Source: Heligmosomoides polygyrus polygyrus
Lineage: Eukaryota > Nematoda > Chromadorea > Rhabditida > Heligmosomidae
DNA length: 64,000 nt
Direction: 5' to 3'
Assembly (NCBI GenBank): GCA_947396885.1
Contig: OX377204.1
Location: 6,200,001 to 6,264,000, forward strand
Below, piece after piece: positions 21,734 to 34,500 of this stretch. Both the position numbers and the translations under genes were made by a program. The stretch's first letter is position 1. Every line of letters starts with the position of its first letter. The notes beneath the pieces were generated by a model that was not told the DNA's origin, ran no database searches, and was given only the letters and a program-made list of their open reading frames with translations.

Positions 21734-22151
21734 TAAAGGGTTGGGCACACTCGGCAGCGGCTTTAGTGCGTCAAAAACGGGGCGGAGCGTCGCTCTCAGG
21801 CACAGGACATGTTTGCGGTGAAGGGCGGTCGTTCTTCCTTTCTTTGGTGTCAGCATTGGACCACTGCCAACCATCGCTCTGCTTGACGGTTGGCTGGTTT
21901 GGTTGAGGAAAGGGTTTTCCTATCTTACTTATCTTATCTCTTGCTCAGGAGCGATAGCGTCAGCTTCACGGAATGACCGAGCTCATTCCGTGAAGCTGAC
22001 GCTTGCAGCGCTAACGCTGGGCGTCAACGCTGAAGCGAAGTGTGCTATAAACGCGCCGCGGCCCCTGACGCAGAGGCACGTACTCTGTGTCTCTGCTCTA
22101 TTCTTCATCATTGGAGCTGCGTCAAGCAGCAGGAGTGTGCCCAGCCCTTAA
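21734..22151. mobile_element. PIF/Harbinger-like MITE with internal hairpin
   Basis: Element 21737-22148 (412 bp). Ends AGGGTTGGGCACACTC and GAGTGTGCCCAGCCCT, flanked by TAA on both sides (21734-21736, 22149-22151). An internal perfect 20-bp-arm hairpin, GCGTCAGCTTCACGGAATGA (21957-21976) with its inverse (21983-22002). Non-coding. Confidence 0.8.
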
Positions 22152-22502
22152 GTATTGGTGAGCAAAAGTAAGAATGCTGGAGTGAAAGATAACTCTGAGG
22201 TATCTGAGCAACCCATGCGAAACCTTGCCACATCCCAGAGTTTCTATCCTTGCCCAGTTCTAAGCTATTCTAATCTAACGCTCAGCGTTTTTTTCCGTCG
22301 TTCATTGCTGAACCTCATATACTTTCAAATTTTTAGCAGCAGCATTAAATGGATTAGAGCCATACAATTGCCATTACTGCGAACGAATATGGACTGCTCA
22401 CACGTGCAGAATTGAGCGCAGACTGCAGCCTATGAGCAAAGCAATGGATAGGCTTGGAGAAACTGTCACATATCGTTGAAATCATAACACTAAACGCCTC
22501 AC

Positions 22503-22616
22503 CTTATCCATGTCTTCACGTTTGTCTGGATCTTTACACCACATTTTCTCCTTGACGTACGCTACTAAATCCTCCGGTGTGCCACTAGGAAACGTATTCA
22601 GTTCCCCCTCTATTAT
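22503..22616 (-). CDS. Kinase exon: C-lobe helices F-H
   Basis: Acceptor CTGTTTTAG, donor AAG|GTGAGGCG; 38 codons. Contains GTPEDLVAYVKEKMWCKDP and DKREDM, corresponding to the conserved C-lobe helix and the 'DPxxRPxM' arginine motif. Joined in phase 0 to the preceding exon ending VKKR. Confidence 0.7.
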
Positions 22617-25475
22617 CTAAAACAGCTTTTTAATTTTTAGAATTCCTTTGCTTAGGCATCTGATATTTACGTTGCTATTTAAAGCAGCTTTCTAAAATTA
22701 CGATAGCATTGGCAAAAGTCAGCATTGATCAGTTAGTTTAGGATGCCCATCGTTCTCCTGTACTGCTTGGTCGTAGTTTATATGGGTTCCGGATTGCCAT
22801 GCGATTCAATAAGTTACGAGAATGGAAGAGAAATATGATATTTATATGCCTCAATACTTATGGCCAATATATAACGCCGTGGAAGGTTGGTGAATTTGTA
22901 CCAGACTTGTCTGGATAGGACTAAACACTGACTTTTCCATTGGCTGGCCAACGCAAGTACATATTTGACCTATATCGCGACGGCTTGTCTGGAACGGGCC
23001 CATAAGGTCGCAAAGACTCTGCGGCCTTTAAGAGTCGTGGCGAAAGAACAACGGCACCCATTAGCTTAGAACCACGTATCTTATCCCTATGCTAACAATT
23101 TACGTGCTCATTTGGTGGCCACTTCCATACAATGTAACACTAGGCTCCTTCGTAATGTTTGATGGGATGGGAGGGAAAATGTAGCAGATTCTTAAGCATA
23201 ATAGAATAGGCTTTAGTTCAGTTTATATAACTAACTAAGGAAGGGTTTCGTCCTCCCATGAAACTTCAAGTTGAAACCAGGATCATTAGAAAGAGCTCGG
23301 AATGCTGAATACGAATATGGGTGTCAAAATTGCGAAATGAAATTCCTGACCGAGTTATGGCCTGCTGAAATCGGGGGACCTCACCACAGGTGGCAGTGCG
23401 ACACAGCTGGCGCGAGAGTGGTGAGTCATCGGGACTCCGTGAGAAGGCCCGCCATCTGCGGCTGTGGCGCAGGGGTAGTGCTCCCGCCTTCAGGTGGGAG
23501 GTCGTTGGTTCGGTTCCCGTTAATGCCGGCTTCTTTGCAAATCATAATTTATCTTCGAAATGACCTTTTCTTCTGAATTATGAAACGTGTTTGCTTAAAT
23601 AGCCGGGAAAACTTTAGACAGCAGGACGGTGGCCATGGAGGTCGGTACGATAAGAGTGTGTAACAGCTCACCTGCCGAATCAACTAGCTCTGAAAATGGA
23701 TGGTGCTTGAACGACAGACCTATACCCAACCGTTGCTGGCTTGTGCGTTGTCTAGCGCCTGGCCGCAACGAGTAGGATGGTCATGGCAGTTGCGTCGAAG
23801 GCTTGGGCGTAGGCCCAGCTGGAGCTTCCGTCAGAGCAAATCTCGGTGGTAGTAGCAAATATTTAAATTCGATCCTGGAAGGCTGAAGTGGAGAAGGGTT
23901 CCATGTGAACAATAGTTGAACACGTTTGTACGCATACACGTTTGTAAAAATGCTTGAAGGCAAAAACTGCTATAGTGACTTTTTGTTTACTAGTTTGCAC
24001 AGAGTCCAAATCGTATAACTATAGGTGTTTTTAACTACCTTGATATTCATGGAACAAAGCAAAAAAATGTGTGAAGCAAAAAGGTGATTAGAATGCATTA
24101 TGAGGAGGAACAAAATATCGTTGATCTTTGTGCGCAATAGTAAATAAAAATGTCACCATAGCAGTTTTTTGCGTTCTAGCATTTTTACAAATGTGTATGG
24201 TAGTTTTCCTGGCTATTTAATCGAACATTTGTCACAATTCCGAAGAAAAGGTCATTTCTAAGATAAATTATGATTTGCAAACAAAGCCGGCAGCAACGGG
24301 AGCCGAATCAACGAAGTAGCACCTGAAGACGGGAGCATTACTATTGCGTCACCGCCGCAGCTGGGTGGACCTTCTTACAAAGCCCTGATGAGTCACCACT
24401 CTCGCGCCAGATATGTCGCACAGCCACCTGTGGTGTGGCCCCTCGATTTCAGCAGGCCATATCCCGCTCAGAAATTTCATTTTGCAATTTTGACACTCAT
24501 ATTGTAATCAGAATTCCGAGATCTTTCTAATGATCCTAGTCACAACTTGAACTTGAAGTTCTATGGGAGGTCAAGACCCTTCCCTGGTAAGAGCTAACAT
24601 ACCCTTTTCTTCACCGTTCCTGTCTGTACGTCGCTGTATGGGTCTTTTGAAGTGAAGATCTCATATATGAGCACCTTAAATCGGATAGTAACTCCTTAGA
24701 TATTGTAGAAATGAGTCGGAGCGCGCCATTCTTAAATATTTACTTCTAGCACTTCTATTCTCTTGTACCGGCGCACTCACCCCGTAAGAATACACGTCAG
24801 ACTTCCTGGTGAACATGAAATTTAATATGCTTTCAGGTGCCATCCACCGTACCGGCATCTTTGTCGCTGTTTTCATCTTATACTCCGTGCCCACTCTGGA
24901 CAGACCGAAGTCTGAGATCTTCACCTAAAGTGTTCACCAGTTATTTTTTTTTCCTTCCTTTTGCTTATGTTTAATCAACAAACCGCAGAGTCGTGATCAT
25001 AGAGGCAGTTTCTTGCAGCGATATCCCGATGGATGATATTCGACTTATGAAGGTAACCGATACCCCATCCTGCTCCAAGGGCCATCTGGATCTTTTCTGG
25101 CTTCGTTATTGTGTCTTTATTCTTCCGCAGGTACGTTTTAAGCGCACCACCTGATCGAAAGAAGTCTCGTGTTTCACATTTCACCTACAAACCCTGGAAG
25201 AATACCTGCTACATATTCCAAGAGAATGTAGAGAGGCTGGTCGAGCATTCCCACACCATAAAGTTTCACCACATTCGGATGATTTAAGCCTCTCATCAAC
25301 CGAGCTTCCTTCATCACCGCTTTAATTAGCTCTTTAGATATGTCAGCATCGGTTTTAATCTGAAAAAACCGCATTTGCAAGAATCTCCGCAGGTATATCT
25401 TCAGTATATCCGTCTTTATTTCCGCACAGTTTTGCTTGATTTGGCTTCCAATGGTTGTCGTACAACATGTTCGGC

Positions 25476-25506
<31 letters not shown>

Positions 25507-28500
25507 TCTATTCATTTACTTATAACTGCACCTTAGTGCTCTCATAAAACAGGGAAATGGCAATCAAAGCAATCCTGCACAACACTGGTAAACTAACAAC
25601 GAGACAACAACGTAAAATGGGCGTAGTATCACTACGCCCTGTAATTTCGTTATTTTTAAGTGATCTGCAGCATTCAGAAGCTCATATATAAGGAGCTCGA
25701 CCGAAAGAATGGCAATAACATGAAAATGACAGTAGTAAGTGATTTCATTTGATATAGTCTACGCAATTAACTTGACCGTGGTATAACGGTGTAGAGATCG
25801 GTAAGGCATTCAGTTAAGCTATGAAGTGATTCCGCTTGGATGAGAAAAATTACTTTCGAGCAGCATATAAAAAGAAAGCACCTAGAAGTTCGGTCTTAGA
25901 TCCGGCCATACCTAGGCCGTCATTACGCTTCCACTCGATGCTGTTTCCATAGGAACTGAGCTAGCCTAAGCGATAGCAATAAAACAATAAAACCCTAGCA
26001 ATAAAACATGTTTGAAGGTAAGTCTTATGTAAAATAAGTGTAAGGAGAGAGAATATAAAGAAGTGACTAAAGTGATCGCATCTGAGATCTCAATAGGCTC
26101 CCCCATCCATAAGCTCTGGATAGCTATAACCGACTCAGGCAAGGAAGTTTATGGCTTTACATATCAAGCGCATTTTTGATGATATCATTAAAACGCGGTC
26201 CTCTTCAACAGCCATATGGACAAATTTTTAAAGGCGATTCTTTCGTTAGCTTCAAGGCTACTATCGTCTTGAAAGATAACGTGGTCAATTAGTCATTCTG
26301 GTGGGCTGAGCGGGATCAAAAAGAACGTTTTAACATGAATAGCAACCGCGCCACAAAAGCCTTGACGCATCACTAATACAAAAATTGCTTTAAAAAGCGT
26401 CTAAATAGAGGAAGAGCACAAGAGATTTAGGCAGTATAAGGGTGAGCATCTTTTTTTACAATTTTTAAAGCTTAATGTTATAGGTATTAGGACTCGCTCT
26501 TTCAGCATTCGTTCCAAAAATTGTCAGTAGCTTTATACCACTCTTTGAAGAGTTATCTCATTGCTTTCAGAGCTGAAGGCATTGCGAACCGAAGAATATA
26601 TGTCAACATGAACAAGAACAGGTGCCGTCCACCGGTCTGGAATCTTCGCCGTTGTTTTCATCTTATACATCGTGCCCGCCCTGGGCAGACCGAAATCTGA
26701 GCACCTAAATTATGTTCACCACTTATAATTTCCTTTTCTACAATACAATATTCGGATAAAAAGTACTCATACAAGACATTCGAATGAGAAAAGGTATGGT
26801 TAACATTCTTATTAATGACGGAAACCGTCTGCAAAATGAAAACAAGCGCAACATAGAGGAGAAATGAGTGTTCTGATCTCTGCCGCTTGCTTCTGTGAAA
26901 GAAAACTAGACAATGGGAGGGATTGTGAAATTCGAACAGAAGGACCCGCTTCTTTCGATTGGCTACATAGTAGAATTGCTTCTCTTGCCAAGTTTCAAGC
27001 ACTCCTCCGTGCCAGTGTACGAGAGCATTGGTCAAAGGAACTCCAAATAATCAGAAGTATCAGAAGTTCCGGAATGGAGATGAGAGCTTGGAAGAACATG
27101 AAGGTCGTGGGAGGCATAGTGACCTCGCACTAGTTCAGTGCTAGTTAGCAAGGGCAGCTTCAAGCTAGTGACGGTTCTAACAACACAAAATAGAAAGCGG
27201 AACATTCTGCATTCCCGCTTCTGTCCCTCACCCCTCGAGTAATGATGCGAGACTTTGTGCAATGCGCACAACCTTATGGCGTCGCTAGAGCAGTTCTCCT
27301 AGGAACGTCTTTTCTTCGGTTATTCACATGTAGAAGCTCATTCTGGCGACCCAACCCGTATTGTACCTTTGTTGCGTAACATATGTACATGTAACAAGAA
27401 AAATAAGGAATTCAAACAAACCGATTTTATTGCCACATATGCCACGCCACCGTTTTTCAGGGTAAGCTTTCCTCTCCGCACTTCTCCAAACTGACCGCGA
27501 CCGATCACTTTTCCCACTTTCACGTTTTTGTGTTCGAATTCCCAATCGGTGAGTCCAATTCCACGAGTCAGGTTAATCTCCTTTAAAATGTTAAGCCATG
27601 GGCGCTTTAGAGGCATTTTATTTATGCGAGAAATGACTAATCAAGAAAGGAGAAAATCTCCTCATAGCCCGGAAATCTTGTGAATGGATAACTTGATCTC
27701 AATATGCCTTTCATTTCTAAATCAAACCTTGTTATTTATTGTGAAACTTGTCTTCATATAGTGCTGGAACATTTCTTCAGCGCTATCAAACTTTAACTTT
27801 GGGTCCAGGAAGATCTTTCCCGATTTCGAATGAATAATTAAATTTCGAACCTGCAACAACCATTTTAGAATGCAGTGTACGATCGGGCACGAGTTTTGTC
27901 CGTCCATGATGAATTTTCATGAACTCTGTTGAAATCAACAGCTACTGTCAGCTGTCTTTCTAATTATCTGCGACGCCGGTCTATGCAAGTTGAAAATTCG
28001 CACACCTCGACAAAGTTCTGTGCTATCACGCTACAAGGTGCTCATTAATTGTGGGTCTCAGCGCGAATTTTCGGAATTGAACCGCAAGCGACTTCTTGTG
28101 TGAAATTTCAAGTGCTATTGTTTAGTGTTTTGATTAGATGATGCTACTCGGAATGTCTTAGGTAGGTTCTTCGCATACCAGACTGTGATTAAAGCACATC
28201 CGAAGCTCGCCGCCATAATCGGCCTGCACCAAGAAGGTCATGAGTCGAAGAAAATTGCTCATCTTCTGTTTTCCATCAATTGGTTCCAAAGAAGATTGAA
28301 CGGTTCGAGGAGCTTGAAAGTACATCGGACAGGAAAGGAGGAGGAGAAAGATTTTTGTTGCAACTAAAGATACCATCAAAAGGAATCACGAAAAAAATTT
28401 CTTGCCGCTCAATGGGGAAGATGGAAAAGGGAGACATCAGCGCTACCTTTGTGAGAGACTTTATCAGAAAATCTAAAAAAGAAAACCTAGCACTTCGCCT

Positions 28501-31500
28501 CTACCGACCCAGACAGCACACTTCTTTTCTGCCCAAATGAAGAACAGACAGCTGAAGAGATGCAAGAGGCTTCTGGAGCGCTTCGCTGATGACACACACC
28601 TAAGCACTGTTTTCAGTGACGACAGAATTTTCGTAATACAATCTATTGCGAATCTTCGAAACGATCAGATCCTCGCAGCAGATAGGAAACAGGCCATTTC
28701 TAGAGGATAAGTAATCGGGAAAAGTGCATATGAGAGCTTTGTTGTGGTTTGGGGTGCGATAATCTCAGACAGGAAGATGCCGCTGGCGTTCGCCGATGTT
28801 GGAGTGATGACCATTAAGGAAATGTGCTGGAAATCGGTCATGGAAAAAGTTTTGAAGCCATGGTACATTTGTCACTTTGGGGACAAGCTATGGTGTTTTC
28901 AGCAAGACTCGGCTCCTGCACACTAGCCGAGTGTAGTCCTACAATGGTGTTTGAATATTTCATCGCCCACGAAGAATGGTCATCAAATTCACCAGATCTG
29001 AGCCCACTTGAGCTTTCGGTCAAGTCAGTTTTAGAGCACAAGTTCTCAGCTACAAGATACAACAACTTGGATTAGCTTAGAGCTGCACTTACGAAAGCGT
29101 GGAATGACTTCGAGTAGGTCTAACTGCGGACCACCTGCAACGCCATCGTGACTCGTTTTAGAAGCGGCGCACGCGTAACAGAAGGGTATTCCGATGAGGA
29201 TTGTATTTTTGATTGCTAAGGACCTTATAAAGCTTTGAAGTGTTTTTCTTCGTTTTGAATTCTTTGTGATACTATGGAGCTTCAATTATTTGAGGCCCAT
29301 AATTAATGCGCACCCTGTATATACCCTTTCAGTCCAAACATGCGGTTGAGGCTCTTACTCTTATGTTAAAGTTCTCACACCCCCAGTAGAAAAATTTTTA
29401 CATAAAATATCCATGTATGTTGATTTATTTGTCTTTAGATCACCATGAATTTTTCAACATTCTTCGTGAACACCTCGTTTTTACCTCAAGGCAACTTTCT
29501 TCATAATAAAATATGGTAAAATTAAATTTTTTACTGCCTCGTATCTTTCAAGCTTACCATTTCGAGTCGAGTGCTATCTGTTGCGTTGGGGTATTGGTTT
29601 TCCGGATCTAACAGCACGCATATGATTGGAGAGATTCTGCGCCGTGTCTGATTTGTCTTAGTAGTGTATGTAGTCTGCAATAGAGCAGGTCAGCAACTAG
29701 ATTCCTACTGATCGACCGCAGTTGAGGCAATTCTTTCAAGCTTGAATTTCTGAAAGGTGAATTTGGATCCTTCAAAAAGCGTAACTTCAATATTTCCCTA
29801 TTTCCAAACAAAATTAACACGATGTTTTGATGTTTGACATTTATTGTATGGATGGGGGTTTAAAAGAAAAGCACAAACACAATAAGACCAACAAAACACC
29901 CAAAACAGGTTATTAAACAAAAACTCGTGAAAGGATAAGAAGGAACCAAGCACCGCGGAAGTGAGTCTAGATTGAGTATCAAATTCGGTCCGTACTACAA
30001 AAGACTCCTTAAGGAAAGTGCAACAGGCTGTCCTTCCGTGAGCTGTTCATAGAGGAAATCGACACCTCCGAGGGAGTGCCCCTTAATCAGCACAGCCCAA
30101 ACTGCTTCTACGAATTTTTCGAAGATTTTTTTTTGCCATACCTAACTAAGCTCTTTTAGTGTAAACGTCCCCATTAGCATTTTAAAGATATTCTCTGTAG
30201 ATAACTTTCTTAGGCGTATGTCTGAATGGTGGAAATGAACACCAACATGAGAATCTCTACCCCACAAGTAGTAGAAAGGTAGGTTTCATTTTTGCGAAGT
30301 ACTTGAACCCAATGACGTAGGGGCCCTGAATGTTCAGTATGAGGTTGCACTGTTCCTGACACGTTTGTGAGTGTCCTACGTGGAGATAAGGAAGATAGTG
30401 AAAGACGCCGGTGCAAGCAGCTCCGTGGCTCACTGGGAGTGCCGGTGCATGAGGGGGGGGGGGCGGTGAGGGTTAGAAGAGTACACTCGTGTGATGATGA
30501 CAATTCCTTCAACATTTCGTACCATATTGTGTTGCATCAGAATCCCGGGGCTAGGCTGGATCGCCTCAAGGGATGCGCCACATGCTATCCCTCCATGAGC
30601 TGTTAATCGAAGGAATCCAAGGCGCAATGAGCCGGAAGGGGGAGGCAGCCCATCAGTACTAAAAAAAAGGACGTGTCGTGGTTTGAACACATTTGCTGAA
30701 GCCTGGAGCGGCTGGTGGAGAGGCTATATGTTGTTACAGGATGTTTAGTTGCGATCAAAACTGTTGCGCCAGGCGGGTCTCGAACCCGCATCTTCTGCTC
30801 TCCGGACAACGATGTTCGTCTTACTCCAACGGACGGCGTTGTTTGACTGCACGTAACATCCGCGATATCCTCGAGGTCTCTCAGCACCCACCCGTGATAC
30901 GGGGATGGGCCGGCCGCTGATATCAGCATGGATCCGGTTAAGCTGAAGGCCTTACTAGTAACAATGCTTGAACACATTTGCTGAAGCCTGGAGCGGCTGG
31001 TAGAGAGTTGTTACAGGATGTTTTGTTGCGATCAAAAGTCTTGCGCCAGGCGGGACTCGAACCCGCATCCTCTGCTTTCTTCAGCGATGTTCGTCTTACA
31101 CCACCGGCGCTGTTTGACCGCACGTAACATCCAAAACATCCTGTAACAACATATAGCCTCTCTACCAGCCGCTCCAGGCTTCAGCAAATGTGTTCAAGCA
31201 TTGTTACTAGTAAGGTCTTCAGCTTAACCGGTTCCATGCTGTTATCAGCGGCCGGCCCATCCCCGTATCACGGATGGGTGCTGAAAGACCTCGAGGATAT
31301 CGCGGATGTTACGTGCGGTCAAACAGCACCGGTGGTGTAAGGCGAACATCGCTGCCCGAAAAGCAGAAGATGCGGGTTCGAGTCCCGCCTGGCGCAAGAG
31401 TTTTGATCGCAACAAAACATCCTGTAACAACGACGTGTCGTGGCATTTCCGTGTATGACGAGTTTTTCCTGTTTAATTCGCACGAAGCACACCGTATGAC

Positions 31501-34500
31501 CTAGGCTCATCTCGTTGTAACCTGCACTACACGTACGCATGCGTCAGTTTGTGTACAAAGTGGGAAATTCCACCTCACCATAGCCGACTGCTACGCTCAA
31601 GGCGGTCGAAGCCCTGGGCTGTCCCCGTCCGTTCATTGCGCCGAGTCCACGCCTAGGAGAGCGTGCTCCCCCCCCCCCCCACTCCGCTAACCCACATATC
31701 GCTATAGAGGGAAGGAGAGGGGACGTGGATGGAAGCGGTATGAATGTGCAGAGACCTCAGATAAGAAATTTCGACCCCAGCACTCGTCTATGTTGGTAGA
31801 AGTAGTGACGGCTCTAGCCAGTAAGAACCGCTCATCAGGCAGGGATGAGGATAACTCGCAGTGTCCGTACCGGCATTCGGTGCCAGTGGTTTCGAACCTT
31901 AAGCACACCTCACCTCGTTTTTCGCTCAATTGGGAATGGGTGTGATCCCAAGGCGTGGATCACCTTATAACGCACTACCCCTCGCTCTCTAGGCATGTCC
32001 ACCCTCACCGCCATCTTCACTCCACCTCTAATCCTTGGTTTTGTTCTTCTTCATCTTTAGTTGACCCCTTTCCGCCAACCTAGGGATCCTCTATATAAAC
32101 CCGTACGGTAGAATAGGTTGTACCACTCTCCCTGCCCTACTGACGATCCTCCGGGAGATTGCTGGTGGTACTTTAATTATTCTTCTAATTTATTATATCC
32201 TGTATAGGGCTCAAAGGTGAAGCAGGATATGATAGACAGCTTTTTGAGATACGGTTAATATCTTCGTATGTCAAGTGTTAATCTCCACCATTACCGCCAA
32301 CCCCAGAGTCCACTGGGAAGCATAAACAGAAGCACTCCCCTGGGAAGGTCAACAAAAAACATTACAAGAAAAACAAAAACGAAAACAAACAAAAAATGCG
32401 CTCCAGGCGCCCCGGGCCCCCTTTACGTATCGCCTCACGGTGAATCATTCGACGCTCACGCATTCGGTAGCGCGGGAATTTAAAGGGAAATAGCCACTAG
32501 AGCCTTTTCATGCCTTTATAACTACATTTTTTTAAATATTCTGGCAGGAAACTTGCTGTTTTCACAGGAAGGCATCAGGTAATCACTTTTATATGTTATG
32601 TTGCCTGAGTTCTTATTCAAGAACTACATATTTACAGGTGACTATGCAGTGGCCCCACCTGCCGTGGGGATTGCACCTGAGAATGTCGCTGTCTCCCTGA
32701 TGGCCGTTGTTCCTTGACGGTTTGGTGGCGTTTGAATAGGACATTGGCGCGAAAATTTCGCGTTGATGCTGGAGCACGGAAACCGATGCTCTTGTCAGTG
32801 CGATCTGATTCTTCGATGGTTATAGGATAAGCGACAACCATGACACGTGTTTTCCTCTATTCGTCGATCCATCAGGTCATCCTGACTGGATTCCCCCTTC
32901 ATTGCTCCCTACTTCTCTTCTCGCTCGTCCTGGAGTCCGGACAGCGGAACGCTCGACACCTCTACTGCGACCGGTGCTGGGTTGGTTGACGAATGCGTTT
33001 CATTAACGCATTTTTCAAAGGAAGAGGGAATCATTTACAACAATTTTTTATTTGGCAAAGCACGTATAGAAGGCATGCGCTAGTTCCAGATAGAGAGAGC
33101 TATGGAAGGCTACTTTGATGAGATAAAAGGGTGATGATTTGGAAAATCTCGTCCAATAATGGTTTAAGTGTAACTGGACAGCGAATTAATCAAAGGAACT
33201 TAAAAGGAGGAATGTCTATTGGAGAAGCTGATTTGTCAACGACATCGAATAAATGGAATTTCAACATCTTCCTGACTCGTGTGCGAATATCGCTTAGAGG
33301 CAATGCACATGATAGCAACGGAAGTTGCCTTTAAAAGATGGGACCGATGTTCACTTGCTGCGTTAGGCTGGGTCCGCGACAGGGTTCTGATTTTCGAGCG
33401 CAGAACCAGGCTAGTGAAGGGACTCCAGGGTGTGTGCCATACAACCTGCTGATGTGGAAGCTCCTTTCGTCGCTCAGGGGGAATTCGTGGCAGGTTTCTG
33501 CCCGAAGAGCGGCGAAGCGCATACGGCTGGAAAAACGCGCAAAAAATGCCCCAAAATTGCGTGCGCGTCGAAGCCCTCGAACTCCAGGTAGTAAGCTGAA
33601 ATGCAAGTATGCCACAACGCAGTAAAACCGAACCCCCGACCTCTCCCTCGCATGAAGCGACGCAACTTCTTCCACTGCCACGACCCGCTTGCCTGTTGTG
33701 CTATCACGTGCGCACGAGCCAATGATCGTTTGTCAATGTGGACGCCGACGCGCGATCTCTAAGCTAGGAGGGCGCAGACAGCAAGAGATTACGTACTCCA
33801 GCGCCAACGCGCGCTTGACTTTCGCGCCAATGGCCGATTCAAACGCCAGCCAACCGTCAAGGCTCAACTTCCACCCTGTCTCCCTTGCCCCCCCCCCCTG
33901 TCATACCACCGGTCAACCCAAGCGGAGCCTAATGATAAGCTCCCATATCGATCGCGCGAAGCGATATGGGAGCCTATCATTAGGCTTCGCTTGGGGTGAG
34001 CGACGGTATTACATAGGCATCTGGCCTACCTCGGACTCGTTCCAGCGACTCGGAGGTACGCCAGATGCCATAGGCCTTAGGGATGTTCAGAGCAGCATCG
34101 CGGCGCGACGCGACGTAATGATTATCTTCGACATCGATCATTCTCGCTGCCCGGTCAATATAGGCACTTATCATTTGATCGCGCCGCACCGCGATGCTGC
34201 TCTGAAAGGCCCCTTACTTCCCACTGTTTTTTGCACGTGCACTAACAGAAGTAAAGGCTGAAGAAAGCAGCATCGTGATGTTACGCAATTATTGTTTTTC
34301 ACTGGTGAGCGATTTACTCTTCGCTCTGTCTATCCAACATCTTTTTGGCACAATGTGATAACGGAGGGGTTGGTGAAATTGAAAAATATATATATGCCTA
34401 GGTAGACATTTATGTAAGCAATACAATACCACTTACCATTTAACCGGAATGGTGTCGGCTCCATGTTGCCTGGGGGGGGGGGTCGCCCGAGTAACTTAAA

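Larger units (their letters stand above)
23235..24590. mobile_element. Long foldback element with captured 28S rRNA fragment
   Basis: Imperfect palindrome. From AAGGAAGGGTTT...CCTCCCATG at about 23237, the left arm is matched in inverse up to AAGACCCTTCCCTGG at about 24587, over roughly 450 bp per arm with a loop near 24005-24130. The right arm is continuous. The left arm is interrupted at about 23611-23930 by an rRNA fragment. Each arm contains a tRNA-like B-box stretch. It sits in the kinase intron between exons 24603 and 22616. Confidence 0.75.

Noticed and set aside
21957..22002. Bacterial-type terminator or riboswitch hairpin
   Set aside because: Eukaryotic context and location inside a TAA-flanked MITE; no U-tract role here.
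23463..23535. Functional tRNA gene
   Set aside because: No acceptor-stem pairing and bulged anticodon arm; an inverted second copy in the same foldback shows it is repeat-derived.
31043..31110. Functional tRNA with GAA anticodon
   Set aside because: Acceptor and T-arms are good, but D-loop GG is missing and the anticodon stem fails; present three times in a retroposon-like composite.
33689..34261. 190-codon plus-strand frame
   Set aside because: Runs across a C tract and three hairpin elements; mirrored by minus-strand frames; repeat translation.
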